64,000 bases of DNA. Origin: an uncultured Alphaproteobacteria bacterium. GTDB taxonomy: Bacteria; Pseudomonadota; Alphaproteobacteria; CAAHEQ01; UBA3637. The notes under the pieces were generated by a model. The model saw nothing but the letters and a program-made list of their open reading frames with translations, was not told the origin of the DNA and ran no database searches. The stretch spans positions 1 to 64,000 of the forward strand of contig CASEYR010000004.1 in the NCBI GenBank assembly GCA_949292205.1. The letters are read 5' to 3'. Positions 16,387-24,694 of this stretch are shown one piece after another. Position 1 is the stretch's first letter. Every line of letters begins with the position of its first letter. The position numbers and the translations under genes were made by a program.

Positions 16387-17646
16387 ATGATTCAGATTAA
16401 ATCTCTTTCAAATGGTATCCGCGTCGTCGTGGATCCCAATGGTCAGGCAGAAAGCGTTTCTTTGGGCGTTTGGGTTGGTGTCGGCGCTCGCTTTGAAACA
16501 CCCGATATTAACGGTATATCTCATGTCTTGGAGCATATGGCTTTTAAGGGGACTTTAAAACGATCGGCTTTTGATATCTCTCGCGAAATTGAGGATGTCG
16601 GCGGAATTATGAATGCTTATACCGGTAAAGATATGACCGCTTATTATGTTAAGGTCTTGAAAAAAGATTGGCGCTTGGGCTTGGATATCATCGCCGATAT
16701 CTTGCAACATTCTCAGATGGATGCCACAGAGTTGGATAGAGAGCAGGGCGTCATTATTCAAGAAATCAATATGAATAATGATACTCCCGATGATGTCGTC
16801 TTTGATATGTATCATGAAAAGGCTTATCCGAATCAGCCCTTGGGGCGAACGATTTTGGGAACTCCGGAAACCGTGCGGGCCGTTACCAGTCAACGCTTGT
16901 TGGACTATATGCATCGGCAGTATACAACAGACCGAATGATTATCAGTGTATCAGGTGATATTGATATAGATGATTTTGTGGCGGCTTGTGAAGATTTCTT
17001 TACGGAGGTTAATCCAAACTCGGGTAAAGAGCCGGAGCCTGCACAATATGTCGGTGGGGATATTCGTCGTCAAAAAGAAAATGAGCAAGTTAATCTGGTC
17101 TTGGGATTTGAAGGGTGTTCTTATACCTCTCCGGATTATTATACGGCAGCAATACTGTCCTCTATCTTTGGCGGTGGAATGTCATCCAGATTATTTCAGG
17201 AAATTCGGGAAAAACGCGGACTGGTTTACTCTATCTATGCCTTTAACTCGCCGGAAACAGACACCGGAACGTTTGGTATCTATGCCGGCACCGGCGAAAA
17301 GGAAGTCAGTGAATTGATGCCGGTTTTGTGTGATGAGATTATTCGCTTGCCGGAGACGATAACCGATGCCGAAATGGTTCGCGCAAAAGAGCGTTTGCGA
17401 GCCAGATTGTTGATGCGGTTGGAAAATTGGGGGAGTCATGCCGAAAGCAATGCCGTTGATATGATTATCCATGGACGCGTCATGACAAAAGAAGAAACTC
17501 TGGCGAAAATAGAGGCGGTTACAAAAGACGATTTGGTACGCTTGGGAAAACGTATTTTTAAAGGGATTCCAACATGTTCGGCTTTGGGACCGATTCAGCA
17601 GGTTATGCCCTATGAGCAAATCGTTGAGCGTTTGAAAAATGCCTGA
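16387..17646 (+). CDS. M16-family zinc metallopeptidase (processing-peptidase type)
   Basis: A 419-residue single-chain M16 peptidase. The inverted zinc motif HxxEH is at residues 46-50 (SHVLEHMAFKG), and the distal Glu ligand probably lies in the REQGVIIQEI helix near residue 125. The second domain (EVNPNSGKEPEP and after) has the usual inactive M16 fold with the Arg-Tyr segment near GMSSRLFQEIREKRGLVYSI. Length and sequence match the alphaproteobacterial peptidases related to mitochondrial processing peptidase beta. The substrate is not known. The stop overlaps the rnhB start by 8 nt. Confidence 0.92.
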   Translation: MIQIKSLSNGIRVVVDPNGQAESVSLGVWVGVGARFETPDINGISHVLEHMAFKGTLKRSAFDISREIEDVGGIMNAYTGKDMTAYYVKVLKKDWRLGLDIIADILQHSQMDATELDREQGVIIQEINMNNDTPDDVVFDMYHEKAYPNQPLGRTILGTPETVRAVTSQRLLDYMHRQYTTDRMIISVSGDIDIDDFVAACEDFFTEVNPNSGKEPEPAQYVGGDIRRQKENEQVNLVLGFEGCSYTSPDYYTAAILSSIFGGGMSSRLFQEIREKRGLVYSIYAFNSPETDTGTFGIYAGTGEKEVSELMPVLCDEIIRLPETITDAEMVRAKERLRARLLMRLENWGSHAESNAVDMIIHGRVMTKEETLAKIEAVTKDDLVRLGKRIFKGIPTCSALGPIQQVMPYEQIVERLKNA

Positions 17647-18268
17647 TTTATCTTATGAAGCAACTTGTTCTTCCAAAGGTCTTGTCTTTGGATTTGATGA
17701 AGCGGGAAGAGGTCCGTGGTGCGGTCCGGTCGTGGCGGCTTGCGTGTGTTGGCCGAATCTGCATATCCCTGAGGATTTAGCGAAACAAATCAATGATTCT
17801 AAAAAATTAACGGCGACTAAACGTGAAAAAGTGTTCCCTTTGATTATGGCATCAAAGGCAATCGTCGGTATCGGTCAAGCTTCGGCTACCGAAATAGATG
17901 AAATAAACATTCTACAAGCCTCTTTCTTAGCAATGTATCGTGCTTTGATGCAGGTTCGCGAAAAGGGTTTTTTCCCTGCTGTCGCTTTGATCGATGGTAA
18001 TAGACTGCCGAAATGGGATATCCCTTGTCAGGCAATTATCGGCGGTGATGGTCAATCTCTGTCTATCGCTGCCGCCTCTATTATCGCAAAAGTAACCAGA
18101 GATCACATCATGCAAGCGTTGGCTTTGGAGTATCCTCAATACGGCTGGGATAAAAATGCCGGATATGGAACGGCTTTGCATATTCAAGCGTTGGAAAAAT
18201 ACGGGGTAACACCCCATCACCGTAAGTCTTATGCACCGGTTAAACGTGCTTTGGGACTAACTGATTAG
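17639..18268 (+). CDS. rnhB: Ribonuclease HII
   Basis: A 209-residue enzyme that cuts the RNA strand of RNA-DNA hybrids and removes misincorporated ribonucleotides. The motif FGFDEAGRGPWCGPV around residue 20 holds the catalytic Asp-Glu pair. IDGNRLPKW near residue 115 and the SIIAKVTRD segment near 150 supply the remaining active-site residues typical of type II RNases H. It is translationally coupled to the M16 peptidase (8-nt overlap), and its stop codon overlaps the converging rdgB stop by 4 nt. Confidence 0.96.
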   Translation: MPDLSYEATCSSKGLVFGFDEAGRGPWCGPVVAACVCWPNLHIPEDLAKQINDSKKLTATKREKVFPLIMASKAIVGIGQASATEIDEINILQASFLAMYRALMQVREKGFFPAVALIDGNRLPKWDIPCQAIIGGDGQSLSIAAASIIAKVTRDHIMQALALEYPQYGWDKNAGYGTALHIQALEKYGVTPHHRKSYAPVKRALGLTD

Positions 18269-18849
18269 CTCTGTTTCAGGTAAGCAAGCAATTTCTCTAA
18301 CGCTTTTGCCCGATGTGATATCTTGTTCTTGATGTCAGAATCTAAAACCCCGCATGTCACATCATACCCGTCCGGAATGAAAATCGGATCGTAGCCGAAC
18401 AAATGTGTTCCTGATGCTTCGGGGGCTATGCGTCCCGTCATCTTGCCAATAAAAAGATGTTCCGAATTTGGTCCCGTTACCAAAGCCATACAACAAATAA
18501 AGTAGGCTGTTCTGTCGGGATTATCGCCCATCTGTTCCCAAACCGTATTAAATACCGCCGGATAACCGCCATGTTTTTGGGCAAAGCGTGCCGAATACAG
18601 TCCGGGGGCTCCGCCCAGTGCATTGATACATAATCCGGAGTCGTCTGCTAAAGTCGGAAGTCCTGTTTGAGCATAACCGGCACGGGCTTTGAGTAAGGCG
18701 TTTTCTTCAAACGCCGTTCCTGTTTCTTCAACATCTGTTAGGCCGGCTTCCGTTGCTCCGATAACGGTGATGCCGAGTGGCGATAAAATGGCTTGTACCT
18801 CTTCTATCTTGTGTGCGTTATGGGACGCTAAAACTAATTTAGTCAGCAT
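18265..18849 (-). CDS. rdgB: dITP/XTP pyrophosphatase
   Basis: A 194-residue HAM1/RdgB family nucleotide pyrophosphatase that removes non-canonical purine nucleotides (dITP, XTP). Family motifs: [13 protein letters not shown] at the N-terminus, [11 protein letters not shown]-type segment ([13 protein letters not shown]), [14 protein letters not shown] with the catalytic acidic pair, SARFA, and [11 protein letters not shown]. The start overlaps the end of rph by 11 nt, the common rph-rdgB arrangement. Confidence 0.96.
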   Translation of the reverse strand: MLTKLVLASHNAHKIEEVQAILSPLGITVIGATEAGLTDVEETGTAFEENALLKARAGYAQTGLPTLADDSGLCINALGGAPGLYSARFAQKHGGYPAVFNTVWEQMGDNPDRTAYFICCMALVTGPNSEHLFIGKMTGRIAPEASGTHLFGYDPIFIPDGYDVTCGVLDSDIKNKISHRAKALEKLLAYLKQS

Positions 18850-19570
18850 GGTTCACCTCAAAAATCACTTCTTTCTGTTTCTGAATCAGCTCGCCAATTC
18901 CTTTTTGGGCGAGAGCAAGAAGTTGATTGAACTCGTCCGGTGAAAAAGGACCGTGCTCGGCCGTTCCTTGAACCTCTATCAAGCCACCTCGACCGGTCAT
19001 AACAAAGTTAGAGTCCGTTCCTGCCGTTGAGTCTTCCGCATAATCCAAATCTAAAACAGGACGACCGTCAACAATACCACATGAAACAGCTGCAACAAAA
19101 TCCGTAACCGGAAGAACATCCCACCCTTTTTGCGGCATTACCTTGGATAGCGCCAGATAAAGTGCAACAAAACCTCCTGTTACCGATGCCGTCCGTGTCC
19201 CGCCGTCGGCTTGTATCACGTCACAGTCAATTTTGACCGTCATACCGTCAAGTGCTTTCATGTCAACGGCGGCTCGTAAAGCACGTGCAATCAGGCGTTG
19301 AATCTCTTGTGTCCGACCTTGTTGTCCTTTTTTGGCTTCTCGCTCCATACGCGTGCCGGTGGAACGGGGAAGCATTCCGTATTCTGCCGTAACCCAGCCT
19401 TGCCCCGTTCCTTTGACCCAGAGTGGAACACGATCTTCTATCGTTGCCGTACACATAACATGCGTGTCTCCCCACTGAATGAAACAGGAACCTTCAGCAT
19501 ATTTATTGGCGTTCGGTATCATTTTGACGGGACGTAATTCATTCTCCCGACGACCGGATAATCTTGTCAT
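18839..19570 (-). CDS. rph: Ribonuclease PH
   Basis: A 243-residue phosphorolytic 3'-5' exoribonuclease that trims tRNA 3' ends. The N-terminal [33 protein letters not shown] (written here as adjoining segments near residue 75), [20 protein letters not shown] and [18 protein letters not shown] are diagnostic for RNase PH. It forms a coupled pair with rdgB. An AAAGGAG ribosome site precedes the ATG. The paralogous RNase PH folds of PNPase are encoded separately at 24695. Confidence 0.96.
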   Translation of the reverse strand: MTRLSGRRENELRPVKMIPNANKYAEGSCFIQWGDTHVMCTATIEDRVPLWVKGTGQGWVTAEYGMLPRSTGTRMEREAKKGQQGRTQEIQRLIARALRAAVDMKALDGMTVKIDCDVIQADGGTRTASVTGGFVALYLALSKVMPQKGWDVLPVTDFVAAVSCGIVDGRPVLDLDYAEDSTAGTDSNFVMTGRGGLIEVQGTAEHGPFSPDEFNQLLALAQKGIGELIQKQKEVIFEVNHAD

Positions 19571-19657
19571 CTTTATTCTCCTTTATCTTATTCGGGTAGA
19601 TATTATCCCGATTCGTCTGAAAAAGCAAGTGATTACGTCAGGAAAAGCGTTTTACCT

Positions 19658-19685
19658 CTTGATTTTTGAATCAAAAACATCTAAA
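19658..19685 (+). promoter_or_regulatory. Possible sigma32-type promoter of grpE
   Basis: CTTGATT (19658-19664) followed about 11-12 nt later by AACATCTAA resembles the heat-shock consensus CTTGAAA / CCCATnTA. It sits about 40 nt before the grpE ATG, as expected for this chaperone gene, but the -10 half is an imperfect match. Confidence 0.35.
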
Positions 19686-19722
19686 TATATGCGTATGTAA
19701 AATTGAAATAGAGGTCGAATAA

Positions 19723-20340
19723 ATGAATCCAAAACAAAATCATCAAAATATAAAAGATAAACTACAAGAAGCTATGACCGATAAAAAAGACGAACATCGT
19801 GATCATAAAAAAGAACAAATGGAAGATGTTGCCGTTCCTGAAAAGGAAAGTGAAACTTTGGAAAAGTTGGCGGCAGAAGTGGCTCATTGGAAAGATTTGG
19901 CCATGCGAACCGCTGCCGAAATGGAAAATTTGAGAAAACGCACTCAAATCGATATGGAAAAAGCCGCTCGGTATGCTAACGGCTCCTTCGCAAAGGATTT
20001 GCTGCCCGTCGCAGATTGTTTGGAGCAGGCAATGGTCTGTGCTCATCAGGAACTGGATAAGGAAAAGAAAGAAGGAAAAGAGGCTGATCCCGTCGTGATA
20101 AATCTGTTGAAAGGGATTGAAATGACTCATCAAAATCTGATGAGCGCTCTGAAAAAACAGCAAATTGAAAAAATGGAAAGCTTGGGAAAAGTTTTTGATC
20201 CAAACTTGCATAAGGTTATTCAAGAAGTTGATGATGCCGAAAAAGAAGCCGGAACCATTGTTCAAGAGCTACAGGCCGGATACACTATCGGCGGTGATCG
20301 TGTTCTGCGAGACGCTATGGTTATCGTATCTCGGAAATAA
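19723..20340 (+). CDS. grpE: GrpE, nucleotide exchange factor of DnaK
   Basis: A 205-residue co-chaperone that releases ADP from DnaK. A charged disordered/coiled-coil N-terminus (about 60 residues) leads to the GrpE core: WKDLAMRTAAEMENLRKRT, FAKDLLPVADCLEQAM, and the C-terminal beta domain ending RVLRDAMVIVSRK. The signature GKVFDPNLHKVIQEV is visible. It is monocistronic here, without dnaK/dnaJ or hrcA next to it, and has an intrinsic terminator. Confidence 0.95.
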   Translation: MNPKQNHQNIKDKLQEAMTDKKDEHRDHKKEQMEDVAVPEKESETLEKLAAEVAHWKDLAMRTAAEMENLRKRTQIDMEKAARYANGSFAKDLLPVADCLEQAMVCAHQELDKEKKEGKEADPVVINLLKGIEMTHQNLMSALKKQQIEKMESLGKVFDPNLHKVIQEVDDAEKEAGTIVQELQAGYTIGGDRVLRDAMVIVSRK

Positions 20341-20354
20341 AAAAAACGTATTAT

Positions 20355-20386
20355 AAAAATGCCGTCAAAAATGACGGCATTTTTTA
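20355..20386. terminator. Terminator between grpE and ndk
   Basis: AAAATGCCGTCA (20356-20367) pairs with TGACGGCATTTT (20372-20383), with a T-run on the right and an A-run on the left, so it can work for both converging genes. Confidence 0.88.
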
Positions 20387-20405
20387 TGGTCAGATGTGTG
20401 TTATC

Positions 20406-20828
20406 TTAACCGACGATTTCGCAACCCGAAAACCAGAAAGAAATTTCACGGGCAGCACTTTCTTCGGAATCAGAACCGTGCACACTGTTACAGGGAAGTT
20501 CTTGTCCGAATTCGGCACGAATCGTTCCGGGGGCTGCGTTTTGCGGGTTCGTTGCACCCATAATCTCGCGATATTTTGCAATCGCGTTGTCCCCTTCTAA
20601 AACTTGAACTACAATGGGGCCCACCGTCATGGATTCAACCAGTCCGGCAAAAAACGGCTTCCCTGTGTGTTCGGCATAAAATTGACCGGCTTGTTCGGGG
20701 GTCATCTTGACCCGTTTTTGTGCAATAATGCGTAGCCCGGCAGCTTCTATCTTGGCGTTAATCGCTCCGGTCAGATTCCGTGCCGTTGCATCCGGTTTTA
20801 TCATTGAAAAAGTCCGTTGTTGTGTCAT
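20406..20828 (-). CDS. ndk: Nucleoside-diphosphate kinase
   Basis: A 140-residue kinase that equilibrates NTP/NDP pools through a phospho-His intermediate. The N-terminal [15 protein letters not shown] contains the conserved Lys; residues 86-104 hold the [20 protein letters not shown] region, and [19 protein letters not shown] carries the active-site His (NxVHGSD). Length and motifs are canonical. The GGAGATAAC ribosome site lies before the ATG. Convergent with grpE. Confidence 0.97.
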   Translation of the reverse strand: MTQQRTFSMIKPDATARNLTGAINAKIEAAGLRIIAQKRVKMTPEQAGQFYAEHTGKPFFAGLVESMTVGPIVVQVLEGDNAIAKYREIMGATNPQNAAPGTIRAEFGQELPCNSVHGSDSEESAAREISFWFSGCEIVG

Positions 20829-20874
20829 GTTATCTCCTTTGTTTCAAAACGAGACGGTTGTATCACGTCATACT

Positions 20875-22014
20875 CTAAAAGTCAATCCCTTTCGGGGGTT
20901 TCTGTTGAAATGCAATAGACCGAAGTAATTTATCCCACTGTGTCCAAATTTTTTCAGGAGAATATGTTTGAATGCTTTTATGTGCTGCTTTCCCGAGCCG
21001 AATGCGATCTTGAGGAGATTTAATTAAGTGAATGAGAGCTCTCGCAAAATCTTCAGGGGTGTTGTCGGTTAAAAGACCTGTCTTCCCGTCTTGAACTAAC
21101 GCATTGATTCCGTCTGCCGATTTTAACCCGACAATCGGAAGGCCGACAGACATGGCTTCGGTTACTGTTAAGCCCCATCCTTCGAAAAGACTGGGGGTCG
21201 CATAAACCGTCGCTTCGTAATATAGCGGAAGTAAATCTGGCGTTTCGGGTAAAAAAGAAACGCACTCTGTCAGATTTAAGTCATTTACCGTTTTCTGACA
21301 TAGAGTTTCATAATCCGAATTATGACTGCCTCCACACAGAATCAGGCGTGCTTGTGGCATATGTTGGCATACGATAGAAAAAGCTTGAATCAGAAGAAGT
21401 TGATTTTTATTCGGCTCCAGTCGCCCGATAGATAAAATGATTGGATTTTGATGGGCTCGATCCGTTTTGCGTTCGTGTTGTTCAACGGCGTTTCCGATAC
21501 ATACAACGGGGGTTTTCGGGGAAAAAGAATGCATCTCGGTTTGAAAGGAAGATAATAAAACTTGGACGCAACTCGTATGGCTCAAAAGAGATAAATACCT
21601 CTTTCGGACGGCGGGGCGGCTTGTCTTTTTTAATGCAACACATGGCGGAACATGTTGCATTAAAACCGTCGGGTAGCCGGAGGGAAGACGCTCTAAGTCA
21701 TTCCATGAAAAACATAATACGACATCCGGTTTTTCGCGGTGCAACAAAAACGGATAAACCCACTTCATGATCCTTTTGCGAATCGTTTTTCCGAATATAA
21801 AAAGAGATTTCGGTGCCGCATTTATCAACCGAACACGATTGTCCAGTGGATAAAAAGGCGTTCGTTTCGTCGGGCTTTCCGTTATCCCTATGATATCCCA
21901 GCCTTTTTCTGCCAATGCCGTTGCCAAAGAGCAAAATACTTTTTGAACGCCACCGGCACGATGAAGTGTGTCTGCCGTATAAACAAATAGGCATTTTGTT
22001 TTTTTCTTTTCCAT
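20875..22014 (-). CDS. Glycosyltransferase family 4 (GT-B)
   Basis: About 379 residues from the ATG at 22014 (MEKKKTKCLFVYTADTLHR); an ATG 54 nt further upstream has no support. The N-terminal Rossmann domain shows the donor/acceptor loop HRAGGVQKVFCSLATALAEKG. The C-terminal GT1-like domain starts near NPIILSIGRLEPNKNQLLLI and has the EX7E nucleotide-sugar motif in PSLFEGWGLTVTEAMSVGLP. Such enzymes transfer sugars from nucleotide donors during LPS, capsule or exopolysaccharide synthesis. The substrate cannot be told. No other polysaccharide gene is adjacent. No ribosome site precedes the start. Confidence 0.85.
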   Translation of the reverse strand: MEKKKTKCLFVYTADTLHRAGGVQKVFCSLATALAEKGWDIIGITESPTKRTPFYPLDNRVRLINAAPKSLFIFGKTIRKRIMKWVYPFLLHREKPDVVLCFSWNDLERLPSGYPTVLMQHVPPCVALKKTSRPAVRKRYLSLLSHTSCVQVLLSSFQTEMHSFSPKTPVVCIGNAVEQHERKTDRAHQNPIILSIGRLEPNKNQLLLIQAFSIVCQHMPQARLILCGGSHNSDYETLCQKTVNDLNLTECVSFLPETPDLLPLYYEATVYATPSLFEGWGLTVTEAMSVGLPIVGLKSADGINALVQDGKTGLLTDNTPEDFARALIHLIKSPQDRIRLGKAAHKSIQTYSPEKIWTQWDKLLRSIAFQQKPPKGIDF

Positions 22015-22079
22015 ACTGTGAGATATAATGTGTTGAGATGAAAAAGTGCAAGATGTTTTTGTATCCATTTTTTTTACGA

Positions 22080-22108
22080 TGGACTTTTGGGCGAAAAAGT
22101 TGTATAGT
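22080..22108 (+). promoter_or_regulatory. Promoter of rbfA operon
   Basis: TGGACT (22080-22085), 17 nt, TATAGT (22103-22108), 25 nt before the rbfA ATG. Confidence 0.55.
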
Positions 22109-22132
22109 GCAACAAAAAATGGAGAAAGAAAA

Positions 22133-22528
22133 ATGAGTCAGGCAAAAGAACCGTCACAAAGACAATTACGTGTTGCAGAAGAAATCAGACATGTTTTGGG
22201 ACGAATGTTTTCAGAAGATAGTCTGTTTATTGAGGGATTAAAACCCGCTTATGATATGATTACGGAAGTTACGATCTCGCCGGATTTGTCCTACGCAACC
22301 GTTTTTATTCGCTCGATTGAACCGGTTCAGACGTCCGAGCAGGTTTCTCTGCTGAATGCTCATAAGGGAAAATTCAGGTATCGTGTCGGAAAGAGTATTC
22401 GATTGCGTATTGTTCCCGACTTGGTCTTTAAGGAAGATGTGCGATTTGAAGAAGCTCATCACATGGACGATATCTTGAATGATCCCCGCGTTAGAGCCGA
22501 TGTCGATAAGTATAAGGAGAATGCTTAA
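22133..22528 (+). CDS. rbfA: Ribosome-binding factor A
   Basis: A 131-residue 30S maturation factor. The start at 22133 follows GGAGAAAG and gives the typical N-terminus (SQRQLRVAEEIRHVLGRMF). The KH-like fold core is recognisable in ITEVTISPDLSYATVFIRS and in FRYRVGKSIRLRIVPDLVF, ending in the DDILNDPR motif. RbfA-TruB pairing is common in bacteria; here one extra gene is placed between them, and the three are tightly linked. Confidence 0.95.
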   Translation: MSQAKEPSQRQLRVAEEIRHVLGRMFSEDSLFIEGLKPAYDMITEVTISPDLSYATVFIRSIEPVQTSEQVSLLNAHKGKFRYRVGKSIRLRIVPDLVFKEDVRFEEAHHMDDILNDPRVRADVDKYKENA

Positions 22529-22529
22529 T

Positions 22530-23261
22530 ATGCAACACTATGTAGAAATACCATGCGATTATTTGAAACAATTGAATGCTTCCGATAAATCGGAATATTA
22601 TCTAAAATCTTTTTCTTATAATGATAGAGAGGTTAGGGCTTTGATGTTGTTTGAGGCGACAAATGCTTCTAATTCTTTTTTTGGTGTTGATCCTGATTTT
22701 AATCAAAAGTCTCTGTTGGAGAAATATGACAGCGTATTAAGGGAAATTGCCGCTCATCAATATCAATGGGGACGGAACTTTGTCTTTGGCATTTTTGAAA
22801 AAAAATCAACTTATGATCGCTTGGTTGGTGAAATCGGTGTTAAAACGACCTCTTTTATTTATACCGCCGAAGATGAGAAAAAAAATCCTATCGGCGGGCG
22901 AATCCAAGGAAAAGAGTTAAGTATTTGTCTGACGCAAAAGCAGGGGCTTGGGGAAAAATTAAGAGCTAAAGGGGTGGCTTTGGCTGCTACGGAAACGTTG
23001 CTTGACCAAGTGGCCGTTGAAGATCGCGGAGATGTGATTTTTGCTCGGGTTCGTTCGGATAATGAGGCTTCTTTACGGTTTTGTGCCAAATGCGGGCTAA
23101 CAAATCCGCTTGCCTTAAAAACTTTGGGAGGCAAGGCATGTGAGCCTATGTGGTTGTTACGTGCCGATGTTCAGTCGTGCTTGAAATACTTGAAGCAACA
23201 ACGAACGGAGATTTGCTTGCGTGGGAATATGAGACAACGGGCTGCCTTGTATGATCGGTAA
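22530..23261 (+). CDS. Probable GNAT-type acetyltransferase
   Basis: A 243-residue protein inserted between rbfA and truB. The start at 22530 is preferred over 22521 because AAGGAG lies 10 nt upstream and only 1 nt before 22521. The C-terminal half (GKELSICLTQKQGLGEKLRA, ALAATETLLDQVAVEDRG, then VRSDNEASLRFCAKCGL) follows the GNAT pattern of a Gln/Arg-x-x-Gly acetyl-CoA loop, helix and final VrxDNxaslrf strand, though the classic Q/RxxGxG/A is imperfect. The N-terminal half is unfamiliar. The end overlaps the truB start by 11 nt. Substrate unknown. Confidence 0.55.
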   Translation: MQHYVEIPCDYLKQLNASDKSEYYLKSFSYNDREVRALMLFEATNASNSFFGVDPDFNQKSLLEKYDSVLREIAAHQYQWGRNFVFGIFEKKSTYDRLVGEIGVKTTSFIYTAEDEKKNPIGGRIQGKELSICLTQKQGLGEKLRAKGVALAATETLLDQVAVEDRGDVIFARVRSDNEASLRFCAKCGLTNPLALKTLGGKACEPMWLLRADVQSCLKYLKQQRTEICLRGNMRQRAALYDR

Positions 23262-24153
23262 GCGACATCAGATTGATGGTTGGTTGGTTATCGATAAGCC
23301 GTATGATGTCGGTTCAACCAATGTCGTTTCTAAAATTAAATGGTCTTTGTCACCCTCTAAAATCGGACATGCCGGAACGTTGGATCCATTGGCAACGGGG
23401 GTTTTGCCGATTGCTTTGGGACGGGCAACAAAGTTAATTCCCTATGTTATGGACGGATCTAAAACGTATGAGTTTCAGGTGTCTTGGGGATGTGAAACGG
23501 ATACGGATGATGTGGCGGGGCAGGTTGTTCAGCGTTCCGATAATCGTCCGACAAAAGACGATATTGTATCGGTTCTGTCCGATTTTACGGGGGTTATTGA
23601 ACAAATGCCCCCTGCTTATTCGGCTTTGAAAATTAACGGGCGGCGTGCTTATGATTTGGCTCGTTCGGGGGAAGCGGTTTCTTTGAAGGCTCGCCCTGTT
23701 CGAATAGAGGCGTTGGAGTTACTCCGATATAGTCAAGACTCGGCCGATTTTCGGGTCGTTTGTGGTAAGGGAACGTATGTTCGTTCTTTGGGGCGTGATA
23801 TCGGTCGAAAATTAGGGTGCTTGGGATATATTACCGCTTTGCGTCGTGTGTCTTGCGGTCCTTTTTCACTGCAAGATAGTGTGCCGCTGTCACTATTTGA
23901 TGTCAAGCAAACTGCCGAAAATATCAAAATGATTCCGTTTGAGTCAGCGGCTTCTGTTTTGCCGGCGTTGGTCGTTTCCGAAAACATCGCATGGCGGTTA
24001 TCCATGGGACAACGTGTTCGAATACAAGAAGTTATTGACTCTTCCGCTTTCCCATCCGATGCCGTCGTTCGGCTGATGTTTGATAATCGGTTGATCGGCT
24101 TGGGGCGTGTGGAGCGGGGAATCGTTCATCCTTATCGGATGTTTCATGAATAA
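23251..24153 (+). CDS. truB: tRNA pseudouridine(55) synthase
   Basis: A 300-residue enzyme making pseudouridine-55 in the T loop of tRNAs. The N-terminal GWLVIDKPYDVGSTNVVSK and the catalytic motif KIGHAGTLDPLATGVLP (Asp near residue 48) are diagnostic, with CGKGTYVRSLGRDIG near 175. The C-terminal ~75 residues form the PUA-like RNA-binding domain. It overlaps the GNAT-like gene by 11 nt and closes the rbfA transcript. Confidence 0.96.
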   Translation: MIGKRHQIDGWLVIDKPYDVGSTNVVSKIKWSLSPSKIGHAGTLDPLATGVLPIALGRATKLIPYVMDGSKTYEFQVSWGCETDTDDVAGQVVQRSDNRPTKDDIVSVLSDFTGVIEQMPPAYSALKINGRRAYDLARSGEAVSLKARPVRIEALELLRYSQDSADFRVVCGKGTYVRSLGRDIGRKLGCLGYITALRRVSCGPFSLQDSVPLSLFDVKQTAENIKMIPFESAASVLPALVVSENIAWRLSMGQRVRIQEVIDSSAFPSDAVVRLMFDNRLIGLGRVERGIVHPYRMFHE

Positions 24154-24216
24154 AACTGACTTTTTCACTCGATTATCCGTATGGATATTCGGCGTGCGGA
24201 ATAACTGAAATAATAA

Positions 24217-24245
24217 CTTGATTTTTAGAAAAAAGTTTGGTATAA
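24217..24245 (+). promoter_or_regulatory. Promoter of rpsO-pnp
   Basis: TTGATT (24217-24222), 17 nt, TATAAT (24240-24245). It leaves a leader of about 105 nt before the rpsO ATG, enough for S15 autoregulatory structure, which I did not resolve. Confidence 0.75.
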
Positions 24246-24358
24246 TGCAACTGCTTTTTTTGAAGAGTGTTTTTGATGACCGGACTGGACGATATCTCGG
24301 TTCGTGCCGAAAAAACAGGAGAAAAAAGCTTAACTGACAATAACAGAAAGGATTTAAG

Positions 24359-24628
24359 ATGTCGTTAGAAAAAGAAAAAAAACAACAAATTATCAAGGAT
24401 TTTGCTATTAACGCCAAAGATACGGGGTCTCCGGAAGTGCAGATTGCCGTTCTGACAGAGAAAATCACGGCTTTGTCGGCTCACATGCAGGCTCATAAGC
24501 AGGATTTCCATTCTCGTCGCGGATTGATGAAAATGGTTGCGACTCGCCGGCGTTTATTGAACTATGTCAAAAATAAAGATGTAGCTCGGTACGAATCCTT
24601 AATCGCCCGTTTAGGCTTACGGAAATAA
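24359..24628 (+). CDS. rpsO: 30S ribosomal protein S15
   Basis: An 89-residue protein with the classical S15 blocks: [35 protein letters not shown] and [12 protein letters not shown], ending IARLGLRK. S15 binds the central domain of 16S rRNA and bridges to 23S rRNA. The rpsO-pnp order is conserved across proteobacteria. AGAAAGGATT precedes the ATG. Confidence 0.97.
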   Translation: MSLEKEKKQQIIKDFAINAKDTGSPEVQIAVLTEKITALSAHMQAHKQDFHSRRGLMKMVATRRRLLNYVKNKDVARYESLIARLGLRK

Positions 24629-24638
24629 AAGCCATCTG

Positions 24639-24666
24639 CAGGAGGGCGTCAGGGGATGTCCTCCTG
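24639..24666 (+). promoter_or_regulatory. rpsO-pnp intercistronic hairpin
   Basis: CAGGAGG (24639-24645) pairs with CCTCCTG (24660-24666); there is no T-run. In E. coli the matching place holds an RNase III-cleaved hairpin through which PNPase represses its own synthesis, so this may be a processing site; that is inference from position. Confidence 0.5.
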
Positions 24667-24694
24667 ATTCATATGTAGGAAAGGAAAGAAGTAT

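Noticed and set aside
19762-20265. 167-codon open frame antisense to grpE
   Set aside because: Shadow of grpE; Phe/His-rich translation typical of reversed Lys/Glu-rich coding sequence.
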